A stretch of DNA of 64,000 bases, from the NCBI RefSeq assembly GCF_014252095.1, contig NZ_CP059210.1, forward strand, positions 410,392-474,391. The letters are read 5' to 3'. Position 1 is the stretch's first letter. Every line of letters begins with the position of its first letter. This stretch comes from Blattabacterium cuenoti (GTDB lineage: Bacteria > Bacteroidota > Bacteroidia > Flavobacteriales > Blattabacteriaceae). Both the position numbers and the translations under genes were made by a program. The notes under the pieces are model-generated. The model was not told the DNA's origin and made no database searches. It was given only the letters and a program-made list of their open reading frames with translations. Shown one piece after another: positions 35,570 to 44,861 of this stretch.

Positions 35570-36859
35570 ATGAATATCCCAACAGTCAATAATCTAAAAA
35601 GAGTCGTTATTATTGGTGCAGGATTTGCTGGTTTACAAGTTGCAAAAAAATTGAAAAGGGATAAGTTTCAAGTGGTACTTATAGATAAAAATAATTACCA
35701 CACTTTTCAGCCTTTATTATATCAGGTAGCTACAGCAGGATTAGAACCAGATTCTATTGCGCATTCTATTAGAACGATTATCAAAAAAACGAAAAATTTC
35801 TTTTTTAGATTAGCTCATGTTCATTATATCAATACAGAAAAACAAAAAATATATACAAATGTTGGATGCTTATTTTATGATTATTTAATTATGGCTACTG
35901 GTTCAGTTACCAATTATTTTGGAAACAAAAATATTGAACATTTTGCTTTACCTATGAAATCTATACCAGAAGCTTTAAATTTAAGAAGTCTTATCTTACA
36001 AGACTTTGAATCTGCTTTACTTACTAAAGATTATAAAGAAAGAGAAAGACTTATGACTTTTGTGATTGTTGGTGGCGGTCCTACTGGAGTAGAATTAGCA
36101 GGCGCACTAGCAGAGATGAAAAAATACGTATTACCAAATGATTATCCAGATTTGGATATAAAACGTATGAATATTCATTTATTGCAGGCGACTTCAAGAT
36201 TATTAGATGGAATGTCTGAAACTTCTGCAAAACAAGCTTTTAAAAATTTAAAAGAATTAGGAGTTAATATTTGGTTAGATTGCTTAGTTAAAGATTATAA
36301 CGGAAAAATTGTTTTTATAGATAAAAATAAAAACATAGAATCTGCTAACGTTATATGGGCAGCAGGAGTAAAAGGTGCTATGATAAAAGGATTTCTAAAA
36401 GAAGACATGGAAGGAAAAAGAATTTTGGTGGATAATTATTTGAAAACTTTAAGATATAAAAATATTTTTGCTATTGGCGATATCGCTTATATGATTAAAA
36501 ATAAATCTTATCCAAATGGACATCCTATGATGGCTCAACCAGCTATTCAACAAGGAAATTATTTAGCGGATAATTTTAATTTTTTTCTAGAAAAAAAACA
36601 AATTAAACCTTTCCGATACAAAAATTTAGGAACTATGGCCACTATTGGAAGAAATAAAGCAGTATGTGATTTTCCATGCTTTAAATTAAAAGGATTTTTA
36701 GCTTGGATTGTTTGGATGTTTGTCCATTTAGTTAGTTTAGTGGGGTTTAGAAATAGAGTTATCGCTTTAATGAATTGGGTTATTCAATATTTTCATTATA
36801 ATAAAAGTGTAAGACTTATTATAAGACCATTTCACAGAAAAAAAATTAATCAAAAATAA
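35570..36859 (+). CDS. ndh: Type II NADH:quinone oxidoreductase
   Basis: Single-subunit, non-proton-pumping FAD enzyme that passes electrons from NADH to menaquinone at the inner membrane. 429 residues. FAD site 'VVIIGAGFAGLQVAKKL', 'HTFQPLLYQVATAGLEP', NADH site 'FVIVGGGPTGVELAGALAE', 'VIWAAGVKG', 'IFAIGDIAYM', 'AQPAIQQGNY', and a C-terminal amphipathic/hydrophobic membrane-binding region around 'FLAWIVWMFVHLVSLVGF'. Its 3' end overlaps menF, convergent, by 14 bp. Confidence 0.95.
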   Translation: MNIPTVNNLKRVVIIGAGFAGLQVAKKLKRDKFQVVLIDKNNYHTFQPLLYQVATAGLEPDSIAHSIRTIIKKTKNFFFRLAHVHYINTEKQKIYTNVGCLFYDYLIMATGSVTNYFGNKNIEHFALPMKSIPEALNLRSLILQDFESALLTKDYKERERLMTFVIVGGGPTGVELAGALAEMKKYVLPNDYPDLDIKRMNIHLLQATSRLLDGMSETSAKQAFKNLKELGVNIWLDCLVKDYNGKIVFIDKNKNIESANVIWAAGVKGAMIKGFLKEDMEGKRILVDNYLKTLRYKNIFAIGDIAYMIKNKSYPNGHPMMAQPAIQQGNYLADNFNFFLEKKQIKPFRYKNLGTMATIGRNKAVCDFPCFKLKGFLAWIVWMFVHLVSLVGFRNRVIALMNWVIQYFHYNKSVRLIIRPFHRKKINQK

Positions 36860-37904
36860 ATTGAGAAAGAATGTTTTTGAATTTATTTTCTGTTTCTGTA
36901 TATTCTTTATTCGTTTCACTATCCTTTGTAATTCCGCTTCCTGCATATAAAATAATTTCTTTTTTTTCCATTTTTATTTTTCCACATCTCAAATTAAGAT
37001 ATAATTCTATTTTACTTCCTCCATCATAAACAGGACCAAGATAACCTGCATAAAAATTTCTTTGATATCCTTCATATTTTTGTAAATATTCTAAAGAATT
37101 ATTCTTAGGAAATCCACATATAGAAGGTGTAGGCGACATATCGCTTAATATTTTAAAATAATTCTTTTTCTCCAAAAAAGAAAAACTAATAGGAGTTTCT
37201 AAATGGTGTAGATGCCCTATATTCAAAATTCTAGTTTTTTCAATACAAAGATTTCCAGAAAATTTCTTAAAAAAATTAAGAAAATATTTTATTACTATAT
37301 GATGTTCTTCGATTTCTTTTTTAGTCCATTTATGGTTTCCCCAAATAGTCCCAGCTAATGCTACAGTTTTTAACTTTTTATCATGACATTTAACTAGTAA
37401 CTCCGGAGAAGCTCCAATCCAAAAACCATGATTCAAGTCATACCATAAAGTTATAAATGCATTCGGATATGAATAAATAAGTTTTTGAAAGGTTTTTTTC
37501 AAGTAAAAATTTTGAAATGGAATTTTAATACACCTAGATACAACTATTTTTTCTAAATTTCTATTCTTTTTTATAGTTTCAATAGATTTTTCAATCAAAT
37601 TCTTATATTTTTTCGAATAAATTAATAAAGAAGTTTCCCTATTTTTCAATGGAAAAATGAAATTATTCATTTTTTTTTGATTTTCTATATTTATAAAAAA
37701 AATTTTTTTTGTATAAATTTTTATAATACAGTTTTGATCAAAACTGACAATGAGGAAAAAGTTATTTTCTTTTTTAGATTTCTCTTCTTGAGAAAAAAAA
37801 TATATTTTTTTTTCATAGGGTTTTTTAAACAGTACAAAACTTCTATTGTTCCAATAATTTTCAATTATTTTTTTATATAAGTTGATCACATTTATTTCTA
37901 CCAT
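36846..37904 (-). CDS. menF: Isochorismate synthase (chorismate-binding)
   Basis: Converts chorismate to isochorismate for menaquinone. 352 residues, at the short end for the family. C-terminal chorismate-binding domain: 'RCIKIPFQNF', 'GASPELLVKCHDKKLKTVALAGT', quoted in part, 'EHHIVIKYF', 'HLETPISFSFLE', 'LSDMSPTPSICGFPKN', 'FYAGYLGPVYDGG', 'LYAGSGIT'. Related anthranilate or aminodeoxychorismate synthases share the fold; the adjacent hotdog thioesterase, a common menaquinone neighbour, favours MenF. Supplies the quinone used by ndh next door. Confidence 0.88.
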   Translation of the reverse strand: MVEINVINLYKKIIENYWNNRSFVLFKKPYEKKIYFFSQEEKSKKENNFFLIVSFDQNCIIKIYTKKIFFINIENQKKMNNFIFPLKNRETSLLIYSKKYKNLIEKSIETIKKNRNLEKIVVSRCIKIPFQNFYLKKTFQKLIYSYPNAFITLWYDLNHGFWIGASPELLVKCHDKKLKTVALAGTIWGNHKWTKKEIEEHHIVIKYFLNFFKKFSGNLCIEKTRILNIGHLHHLETPISFSFLEKKNYFKILSDMSPTPSICGFPKNNSLEYLQKYEGYQRNFYAGYLGPVYDGGSKIELYLNLRCGKIKMEKKEIILYAGSGITKDSETNKEYTETENKFKNILSQFIFD

Positions 37905-37911
37905 TTTATAG

Positions 37912-38340
37912 TTATTGTTTTTTTTTTGGAATTATTATATTAGTCATTTTGCAATAACTAATCTTTTCCTTTTTTTCATTGTAAATACTAATTTGAATGA
38001 AATGAATAGTTTTTCCTTTATGAATTATCTTTGCTTTCGCAAAGACTATACCTTTCATAACTTTTTGTATGTGATTTGCTGAAATTTCAATATTAAACAC
38101 ATTAAAAATGTTTTTATTTACATTTATGATAGACAGAGAACTTCCAACACTTTCAGCTAAAGCTATTGTAGCACCACCATGAAGAAAACCTATAGGTTGT
38201 AGTTTTTTTTTGTTGACGGGCATTTTTGCCACTAAAAAATTTAATCCTAAATAGATATATTTTATTTGAAGAGTATTCATCAATGTATTTTTTCTTAAAC
38301 TATTTAACTCTTCTAATATTTTTTTATTTTTTTTTTCCAT
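37912..38340 (-). CDS. Hotdog-fold thioesterase (PaaI/YbdB family), probable DHNA-CoA hydrolase
   Basis: 142 residues with the family signature 'GFLHGGATIALAESVGSSLS' (about residues 61-80), which holds the catalytic acid (Glu in 'LAES'), and 'NIEISANHIQKV'. Hydrolyses acyl-CoA. Its place upstream of menF in the same direction, 7 bp apart, suggests 1,4-dihydroxy-2-naphthoyl-CoA hydrolysis (MenI role); that is inference from context. Confidence 0.82.
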   Translation of the reverse strand: MEKKNKKILEELNSLRKNTLMNTLQIKYIYLGLNFLVAKMPVNKKKLQPIGFLHGGATIALAESVGSSLSIINVNKNIFNVFNIEISANHIQKVMKGIVFAKAKIIHKGKTIHFIQISIYNEKKEKISYCKMTNIIIPKKKQ

Positions 38341-38422
38341 TTTTTTAATAAAATCCCAACGTCATTACTTAATAATACGTCTCCATAATAAAATTTTGTT
38401 TTTTTTTTCATTTTCAACGAAT

Positions 38423-38430
38423 CAAATGTA
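38423..38430 (-). promoter_or_regulatory. Predicted -7 box of the thioesterase-menF pair
   Basis: Minus strand reads TACATTTG, a TAnnTTTG match identical to the idi box on the other strand, 83 bp upstream of the thioesterase ATG. Confidence 0.45.
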
Positions 38431-38461
38431 TATAAAAAAATAAAAGATGAATTTCTATTTA

Positions 38462-38487
38462 ATAGTAATAAAAGATTTTATTACTAT
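38462..38487. repeat. 12-2-12 perfect inverted repeat in a divergent promoter region
   Basis: Arms ATAGTAATAAAA and TTTTATTACTAT around GA. It lies between the two divergent -7 boxes of the thioesterase/menF and idi units. Because both genes point away from it, it is unlikely to be a terminator; a regulator binding site or extruded hairpin is more likely. Confidence 0.65.
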
Positions 38488-38553
38488 ATATAAATGATGT
38501 ATAAAAAGAACTTCAATGAAGGTTTTCAAAAAATATATTCCCATACTAATACG

Positions 38554-38561
38554 TACATTTG
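38554..38561 (+). promoter_or_regulatory. Predicted -7 box of idi
   Basis: TACATTTG matches TAnnTTTG; a start about 6 bp downstream leaves a leader of around 12 nt before the ATG at 38580. It supports that ATG over an in-frame TTG at 38559 inside the box. Confidence 0.5.
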
Positions 38562-38579
38562 CCCGTTAAAAAATTAACC

Positions 38580-39122
38580 ATGGAAAAAAAAAAAGAGGAT
38601 TTTATTCCTTTATTAGGAATAAATAATAAGATTATCGGTTTTGAAAAAAAAGAAAAAATTCATAAAAAAGGCTTGTTACACAGTGCGGTGTCTGTTTTTA
38701 TTTTTAACGAAAAATCTAAAAAAGATGAAAATAAGTTGTTAATGTTGCAAAAAAGATCTTCAGAAAAATATCACTCTTCACTTTTATGGGCAAATACCTG
38801 TTGTAGTCATCCTAAAAAACACGAATCTGTTTTGACAGCTGCACATCGTTGTTTAATAGAAGAAATGGGATTTGATTGTTTTTTAGAAAAAAAATTTTGT
38901 TTTACCTATTATGAATTATTAAATAATGGATTAATAGAAAATGAATTAGATCACGTATTTGTAGGATATTACGCTTATTCTCCTGTTATTAATTCTAAAG
39001 AAGTAAATAATTGGAAATGGATTACTCTAAAAAAATTAAGAAAAGATATTCAACTTGATCCGAATTCTTACACTATTTGGTTAAAAATTATTATTAATAA
39101 TTATCTAAAAAAATTAATTTAG
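38580..39122 (+). CDS. idi: Isopentenyl-diphosphate delta-isomerase, type I
   Basis: Interconverts IPP and DMAPP for isoprenoids (menaquinone tail, undecaprenyl phosphate, tRNA i6A). 180 residues from the ATG at 38580. Nudix-like fold: 'LLHSAVSVFIFNE', the active-site Cys in 'LLWANTCCSHP', 'RCLIEEMGFDC' and the Glu in 'NELDHVFVGYY'. The second codon begins an A11 tract that is in frame here. Confidence 0.95.
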   Translation: MEKKKEDFIPLLGINNKIIGFEKKEKIHKKGLLHSAVSVFIFNEKSKKDENKLLMLQKRSSEKYHSSLLWANTCCSHPKKHESVLTAAHRCLIEEMGFDCFLEKKFCFTYYELLNNGLIENELDHVFVGYYAYSPVINSKEVNNWKWITLKKLRKDIQLDPNSYTIWLKIIINNYLKKLI

Positions 39123-39141
39123 ATTTATAAAAAAAAATTAG

Positions 39142-39552
39142 ATGAAAGTAACTATAAGTAGAAAAGGATATTTCAGTGCAGCACATAAATTATACAATTC
39201 TAAATGGGATTATCATAAGAATATTGAAGTGTTTGGAAAATGTGCTTATTTAAATTATCATGGACATAATTATGAATATATAGTAAGTCTTACAGGAAAA
39301 ATAAATTCGGAAACTGGATTTGTTTTCAGTTTACAAAAATTAAAAAATCTTCTTTGTGAAGAAATAGAAGAACTTTTTGATCACAAAAATATTAATCTCG
39401 ATATTAAAGAGTTTTCTATAACTAATCCTACTGCAGAAAATATTGTCATTTTCTTGTGGAATCGAATAAAAAAAAAAATATCGTCTAACTTACATTTAAA
39501 AATAACTTTGTATGAAACTAAAAATAATTTTGTAGAATATGATGGATCATAA
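39142..39552 (+). CDS. 6-pyruvoyl-tetrahydropterin synthase / QueD family protein
   Basis: 136 residues of the T-fold PTPS family. Zinc histidines: His in 'FSAAHKL' and the pair in 'YHGHNY'. The catalytic Cys lies in 'FGKCAYLNYHGHNY', with five residues between Cys and HGH, as in animal-type PTPS ('GKC...GHGHNY'); E. coli QueD has three. 'LFDHKNIN' and 'NPTAENI' follow. Could be 6-carboxytetrahydropterin synthase for queuosine or a PTPS-like enzyme for pterin/folate. Overlaps gcvT by 14 bp. Confidence 0.88.
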   Translation: MKVTISRKGYFSAAHKLYNSKWDYHKNIEVFGKCAYLNYHGHNYEYIVSLTGKINSETGFVFSLQKLKNLLCEEIEELFDHKNINLDIKEFSITNPTAENIVIFLWNRIKKKISSNLHLKITLYETKNNFVEYDGS

Positions 39553-40648
39553 TGTAAAAAAAACAGTTCTTTATAAGAATCACATAAAATTAGGAGCAAA
39601 AATGATTTCTTATTCGGGTTTTTATATGCCGCTTCAATATGTGTCTTCATTAATAGAACATATGACGGTAAGAACAAATGTTGGAATTTTTGACGTAAGT
39701 CATATGGGAAAATTCATTTTAAAAGGAAAAAATTCTCATAAGTTTCTACAATATTTCACCACTAACGATCTGTCTAATATAAAGACCGGACAAGCTCAAT
39801 ACTCTTGTTTCATTAATCAATTAGGGGGAATTATAGATGATTTAGTTATTTACAAAATTTCAGAAGAAAAATTTTTACTTATAGTTAATGCGGCTAATAT
39901 TGATAAAAATAAAAAATGGATAAATGATCATTTAAATCACCAAGATTTAACATTTATAGATTTATCTCAAGAATATTCTCTTTTAGCTATTCAAGGACCA
40001 AAATCTTTATCTTCTATTCAAAAATTAACGAATATTTCTTTATCTAAAATTCCTTTTTATTATTTTGAAATAGGAAAGTTTTCAGAAATAGATGATGTTT
40101 TGATATCTCGTACAGGATATACTGGATCTAAAGGAGTGGAAATTTTTATCCGTAATAAACATGCAGAAAATATTTGGAATGAAATTTTGAAAATAGGAGA
40201 ATCTTTTCAAATAAGACCTTGTGGTATAGCCAGTAGAAATTCTTTAAGATTGGAAATGGGATATCGTTTATATGGTCAAGAATTATCTGAAAAAATAACC
40301 CCTATAGAAGCTGGATTATCTTGGATTACAAAGTTTAATAAAAAATTTATAGGAAGAGAAATATTGTGGAAACAAAAAAAAGAAGGAAACTATAACAAGT
40401 TTATATCTTTTCTTGTAGAAAAAAAAGGAAAAATACCTAGATCAGGATATGTATTAAAAAATGCAAAAAATTCCACAATTGGAATAGTAACTTCTGGAGT
40501 ATATTCTCCAGTATTAAAAAAAGGAATAGGATTAGGATATCTAACAAAAAATAATTGTGATTTAGATAAAAATTTTATTTTTGTTTCAATCAGAAACAAA
40601 AATATTCCTATTCAAATAGTAAAACTCCCCTTCCTAAAAAAAATATAG
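39539..40648 (+). CDS. gcvT: Aminomethyltransferase (glycine cleavage T protein)
   Basis: Transfers the methylene unit of the lipoyl-bound aminomethyl group to tetrahydrofolate. 369 residues. Seen: 'GAKMISYSGFYMPLQY', 'NVGIFDVSHMGKF', 'GQAQYSCFINQLGGIIDDL' (key Asp at its end), 'RTGYTGSKGVEIF', 'SLRLEMGYRLYGQEL', 'TPIEAGLSW'. The ATG pair at 39539/39542 lies inside the end of the preceding gene. Works with the E3 encoded by lpdA; gcvP and gcvH are not in the window. Confidence 0.96.
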   Translation: MMDHNVKKTVLYKNHIKLGAKMISYSGFYMPLQYVSSLIEHMTVRTNVGIFDVSHMGKFILKGKNSHKFLQYFTTNDLSNIKTGQAQYSCFINQLGGIIDDLVIYKISEEKFLLIVNAANIDKNKKWINDHLNHQDLTFIDLSQEYSLLAIQGPKSLSSIQKLTNISLSKIPFYYFEIGKFSEIDDVLISRTGYTGSKGVEIFIRNKHAENIWNEILKIGESFQIRPCGIASRNSLRLEMGYRLYGQELSEKITPIEAGLSWITKFNKKFIGREILWKQKKEGNYNKFISFLVEKKGKIPRSGYVLKNAKNSTIGIVTSGVYSPVLKKGIGLGYLTKNNCDLDKNFIFVSIRNKNIPIQIVKLPFLKKI

Positions 40649-40693
40649 AAATATCTTTTGTATTTCCTTACCTCAACCATAATAATATAGAAA

Positions 40694-42037
40694 ATAACAT
40701 ATTTACAACATATTAAAAAAAATTTTTTATTAGTTATTCCTATTTCTTTTACTCAATTAGGAGTCATATTTGTTGGTTTTTCTGATAATGTAATGGTAGG
40801 TTTTTTAGGAAAAAAAGCTTTGGCCTCAGTTTCTTTAGCTAATGCCGTTTTTTTTATTATTATCATATTTGGACTTGGAATTTCCACCTCTATTTCTTCT
40901 TTGATAGCATCTTTGGATGCTAAAAAAGAATATAAAAAAGGAGCCATGGTTTTTTATCATGGTTTAATTCTTAATTTCTTTTTGTCAATTCTTATGTATG
41001 TGTTTATACATATTTTTTTCTATGTTATTCCATATTTAGGACAACCTAAAGAAATTTTAAGTGATACCATATCTTTTTTAAGAATTATAGCTTTATCTTT
41101 TATTCCATGGATGGTCTTCGAAGTTTTTAGAAAGTTCTCAGAAGGATTATCTTTAGTTTTTCCTAGCCTAATTATTACTTGGATTTCTGCTTTTATCAAT
41201 ATAATATTAAATTATTTGTTTATCAACGGATTTTATGGTTTTCCAAATTTAGGAGTAAAGGGAATAGCTTATGCTACTCTTATTTCTCGTATAACTATGC
41301 TCATAGGTCTTTATCTTCTATTATATAAGTATAAAAAAGTCCGTATTTACTACAACTATTTTCATTTTCTTTTTAAGAAAGAATATTTTGAAAAAATCTT
41401 GAAAATAGGAATTCCTTCTGGACTACACATGTTATTTGAAATGAGTACTTTTTCTATATCTTCTTTTATCACTGGAAAATGTGGAATTAAAGAATTAGCT
41501 GCACATCAAATAGTAATTAGCCTTGTTTCTTCTACTTTTCTTTTAAATACAGGATTTTCTGTAACAGCAACAGTAAGAATAGGAAATCAATTAGCATTAA
41601 AAAATTATTCTGAATTAAGAAAAATAGGATGGTCTGTTATATTTATGGGAATGATATTTATGTTCATATGTAGTTTTTTCTTTATTTTATTTAGAAATCA
41701 CATTCCATATGTATATGTAAAAAACGACCATGAAGTTTTTCGTATAGCAAAAAAAATGATTATCATTGCTAGCGTTTTTCAATTATTTGATGGATTACAA
41801 GGAATACTTCTCGGTGCATTGAGAGGAATACAAGATGTCAAAATTCCTATGTGGATAAGTTTTTTTTCTTATTGGATTATTGCATTACCCATAGCATGGA
41901 TTCTTTCTATATATTTTAAAATGGGTGGTGGCGGAGTTTGGATTGGATTAGGAACAGGACTCACTATTTCTGCTATACTACTGATGATAAGATATGAAAT
42001 TATAACTAATAGACTCATAAAAATGAATAATAATTGA
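40694..42037 (+). CDS. MATE-family efflux transporter, apparent non-canonical (AUA) start
   Basis: Multidrug/cation antiporter of 12 helices in the inner membrane. The first ATG in frame (40793) falls inside the first helix signature ('SDNVMVGFLG'). Open sequence continues upstream to a stop at 40688 and encodes 'TYLQHIKKNFLLVIPISFTQ' and 'LGVIFVGFSDN', the usual MATE N-terminus, but contains no ATG, GTG or TTG. An ATA at 40694 sits where relatives start, giving 447 residues, the normal family length. Rest intact: 'GISTSISSLIA', 'AAHQIVISLVS'-type motif in helix 7-8. Substrate unknown; a decaying start is the alternative. Confidence 0.85.
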   Translation: MTYLQHIKKNFLLVIPISFTQLGVIFVGFSDNVMVGFLGKKALASVSLANAVFFIIIIFGLGISTSISSLIASLDAKKEYKKGAMVFYHGLILNFFLSILMYVFIHIFFYVIPYLGQPKEILSDTISFLRIIALSFIPWMVFEVFRKFSEGLSLVFPSLIITWISAFINIILNYLFINGFYGFPNLGVKGIAYATLISRITMLIGLYLLLYKYKKVRIYYNYFHFLFKKEYFEKILKIGIPSGLHMLFEMSTFSISSFITGKCGIKELAAHQIVISLVSSTFLLNTGFSVTATVRIGNQLALKNYSELRKIGWSVIFMGMIFMFICSFFFILFRNHIPYVYVKNDHEVFRIAKKMIIIASVFQLFDGLQGILLGALRGIQDVKIPMWISFFSYWIIALPIAWILSIYFKMGGGGVWIGLGTGLTISAILLMIRYEIITNRLIKMNNN

Positions 42038-42060
42038 ATCTTCATTAAAGATTAAATATC

Positions 42061-42068
42061 TATATTTG
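42061..42068 (+). promoter_or_regulatory. Predicted -7 box of deaD
   Basis: TATATTTG matches TAnnTTTG in the MATE/deaD gap, leaving a leader of about 65 nt before the ATG. No good -33 box. Confidence 0.5.
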
Positions 42069-42103
42069 TCAGAGTATGTATAATTATGTATTAATGTTGA
42101 AAT

Positions 42104-42127
42104 CTTAATTAAGTGTTCTTAATTAAT
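42104..42127 (+). promoter_or_regulatory. Hairpin in the deaD 5' leader
   Basis: Two TTAATTAA palindromes (42105-42112 and 42119-42126) flank GTGTTC and can pair as an 8-bp A/T stem ending 12 bp before the start codon. An all-A/T stem would melt with temperature and could affect initiation; role inferred. Confidence 0.45.
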
Positions 42128-42138
42128 TTCATTTTTTT

Positions 42139-43776
42139 ATGAAAACATTCAAAGAATATAATTTTTTAAATGATAAAATTATTCGAGCTTTAGAAGATCT
42201 AGGAATAAAAACTCCTACACCTATACAAAAAAAAGTTATTCCCTATTTATTAAAATCAGAAAAAGATCTAATAGCATTGGCGCAAACTGGAACTGGAAAA
42301 ACAGCTGCTTTTGGTTTGCCTATCATACAAAAAATAAATTTAGAATTCCGTTTCCCTCAAGCATTAATTTTATGTCCTACAAGAGAACTTTGTATACAAA
42401 TCACACGTGATCTTTTCCGTTTTTCTAAATATGTTTCATTAATCAAAATTATCCCTTTGTATGGAGGCGTTAGTATTGAGAATCAAATATTATCTTTACA
42501 AAAAAAAACTCACATTATTATCGGAACTCCAGGTAGAATTATTGATTTAATTGAAAGAAAAAAACTACATTTATCCGATATAAAATATTTAGTCCTTGAC
42601 GAAGCGGACGAAATGTTAAATATGGGTTTTAAAGAAGAATTAGATTCTATTATAAAAAAACTACCGAAAAAAAGACAAAGTCTACTATTTTCTGCTACGA
42701 TGTCTAAATATATGAATGGAATCGCACATGATTATTTAATAGATCCTATAGAAATTATTACAGGAAAACGAAATTTCGCATCTGACGATGTGAGGCATAT
42801 CTATTACATAGTGAGTAATCAAAACAAATATCTTGCTTTAAAACGTATTGTAGATATCAATCCAGATATTTATGGAATTATATTTTGCAAAACTAGAAAA
42901 GAAACTAGAGAAATAGCTGAATCTTTAATAAAAGATGGTTATAATGCTGATGCACTTTATGGAGATCTCTCACAATCACAACGGGAATCCGTCATGAACA
43001 GGTTTAGAAATCGAATTTTACAATTTCTTGTGGCAACAGATATAGCATCTCGTGGGATAGATGTAAATGATGTGACTCATGTCATTAACTACAATATTCC
43101 AGATGAAAGTGAAATCTATGTACATAGAAGTGGTCGGACAGGAAGGGCAGGAAATACTGGAGTTTCTGTTTGCATTATTCATTCTAGAGAAACTAAAAAT
43201 CTACGAGAATTTGAAAAAAAAATAGGAAAAAGTTTTGAGAGAATCATGATTCCTTCTGGAGAAGAAGTCTGTGAAAAAAAACTCTTTCATTTTATAGAAA
43301 AAATAAAAAAAGTAGTAGTAGATGAACAATCTATGAAAACATTTCTTCCAGAAATCCAAAAAAGATTGGAATTATTTGATCGAAAAGAATTAATCAAACG
43401 TTTCTCTTGGATAGAATTTAATCGTTTTTTTTCCTATTACAAAAACTCTAAAAATCTAAACAATTCTATTTCTTCGTACAAAAAAAATTATTCTTCAAAA
43501 AAAAAATTCCTTTTCAAAAGCTTAAAAAAAGTAAAAAAAGAATCTTTTTCAAAACTTTTTCTCAATATAGGATATAAAGATAATCTAACAAAATTAGGCC
43601 TGATTCATTTAATCAATCAATCCGTTCGTAATTCACGTGTTAATATTGGAAATATAGAAATATTATCCAACTTTTCTTTATTTGAAGTAGAAAAACGTTA
43701 TCAAAAAAAAATATTAATAGGTATGAGTAAAATCCATCACTTTGGAAGACCTCTTTCTATAGAAATAAAAAATTAA
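42139..43776 (+). CDS. deaD: DEAD-box RNA helicase (DeaD/CsdA type)
   Basis: ATP-dependent RNA unwinding, typically in ribosome assembly and mRNA turnover. 545 residues. Q motif 'PTPIQKKVI', motif I 'AQTGTGKT' at 48-55, 'PTRELCIQI', motif II 'LDEADEML', motif III 'SATMS', '[10 protein letters not shown]', '[11 protein letters not shown]', motif VI '[10 protein letters not shown]'. A C-terminal DbpA-like RNA-binding domain is retained ('[18 protein letters not shown]', '[17 protein letters not shown]'). Lys-rich linkers with long A-runs stay in frame. Starts the unit deaD-aroC-miaA. Confidence 0.95.
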   Translation: MKTFKEYNFLNDKIIRALEDLGIKTPTPIQKKVIPYLLKSEKDLIALAQTGTGKTAAFGLPIIQKINLEFRFPQALILCPTRELCIQITRDLFRFSKYVSLIKIIPLYGGVSIENQILSLQKKTHIIIGTPGRIIDLIERKKLHLSDIKYLVLDEADEMLNMGFKEELDSIIKKLPKKRQSLLFSATMSKYMNGIAHDYLIDPIEIITGKRNFASDDVRHIYYIVSNQNKYLALKRIVDINPDIYGIIFCKTRKETREIAESLIKDGYNADALYGDLSQSQRESVMNRFRNRILQFLVATDIASRGIDVNDVTHVINYNIPDESEIYVHRSGRTGRAGNTGVSVCIIHSRETKNLREFEKKIGKSFERIMIPSGEEVCEKKLFHFIEKIKKVVVDEQSMKTFLPEIQKRLELFDRKELIKRFSWIEFNRFFSYYKNSKNLNNSISSYKKNYSSKKKFLFKSLKKVKKESFSKLFLNIGYKDNLTKLGLIHLINQSVRNSRVNIGNIEILSNFSLFEVEKRYQKKILIGMSKIHHFGRPLSIEIKN

Positions 43777-43781
43777 AATTT

Positions 43782-44861
43782 ATGGCTGGTAATATTTTTG
43801 GGAATTTATTTAGAGTGACTACTTTCGGAGAAAGCCATGGAAATGCTTTAGGAGGTATTATTGATGGATGTCCCGCTGGAATCGAATTGAATTTTGAAGA
43901 AATTCAAAATGAATTAAATAGAAGAAAACCAGGTCAATCCTCTATTGTTACTCAAAGAAATGAACCGGATAAAGTAAATTTTCTTTCTGGAATTTTGGAT
44001 AATAAAACTACAGGAACTCCTATTGGATTTATTATCTTCAATAAGGATCATCAATCAGAAGATTATAGACATATTCAAAATATATATCGTCCTTCTCATT
44101 CAGATTTCACCTATGAAAAAAAATATGGAATAAGAGATTATAGAGGAGGCGGGCGTTCTTCTGCACGTGAAACAATATGTAGAGTAGTAGCTGGTTCCAT
44201 TGCTAAACAATTAATAAAAGACATAAAAATTACATCTTATGTTTCTTCCGTGGGAAACATATCTATAAAAAAACCTTATCAAGATTTGGACTTATCAAAA
44301 ATAGAAGAAAACTCTATCAGGTGTCCTGATCCATATGCTGCAGAAAAAATGATATCTCTAATCCGTAAAATTCAGAAAAAAGGAGATACCATAGGTGGGA
44401 CTATAACCTGTGTTATAAACAATGTTCCAGTAGGAATTGGAGAACCTGTTTTTAATAAATTACATGCTGAATTGGCAAAAGCTATGCTTTCTATTAATGC
44501 TGTCAAAGGCTTTGAATATGGTAGTGGATTTTTTGGATCTGAATTGACTGGATCTAAACATAATGATTTATTTAATAGTGATGGAAGCACTAAAACAAAT
44601 TTTTCAGGAGGTATTTTAGGCGGGATATCAAATGGAATGGATATTTACTTTAGGATAGCATTTAAACCTGTAGCTACAATAATGCAAAAACAAAAAACTA
44701 TAGATAAAAAAGGAAATTTGGTTCTTATGGAAGGAAAGGGAAGACATGATCCTTGTGTACTTCCTCGTGCTATTCCTATTGTAGAATCTATGACGGCATT
44801 AGTTTTAGCTGATTATTGGATGTATAGAAAATTATCTAAATATTCTTCAATAAGGAATTGA
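43782..44861 (+). CDS. aroC: Chorismate synthase
   Basis: Last shikimate step, EPSP to chorismate, needs reduced FMN. 359 residues. Seen: '[20 protein letters not shown]', quoted to 20, '[15 protein letters not shown]', '[14 protein letters not shown]', '[14 protein letters not shown]', '[15 protein letters not shown]', '[13 protein letters not shown]', '[16 protein letters not shown]'. Feeds aromatic amino acids, folate and menF. Its stop overlaps the TTG start of miaA. Confidence 0.97.
   Translation: MAGNIFGNLFRVTTFGESHGNALGGIIDGCPAGIELNFEEIQNELNRRKPGQSSIVTQRNEPDKVNFLSGILDNKTTGTPIGFIIFNKDHQSEDYRHIQNIYRPSHSDFTYEKKYGIRDYRGGGRSSARETICRVVAGSIAKQLIKDIKITSYVSSVGNISIKKPYQDLDLSKIEENSIRCPDPYAAEKMISLIRKIQKKGDTIGGTITCVINNVPVGIGEPVFNKLHAELAKAMLSINAVKGFEYGSGFFGSELTGSKHNDLFNSDGSTKTNFSGGILGGISNGMDIYFRIAFKPVATIMQKQKTIDKKGNLVLMEGKGRHDPCVLPRAIPIVESMTALVLADYWMYRKLSKYSSIRN

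Noticed and set aside
38583-38593. A11 tract at the start of idi, like the one that breaks miaA.
   Set aside because: Here the frame is intact through the tract, so there is no evidence for a frameshift, although slippage could still occur.
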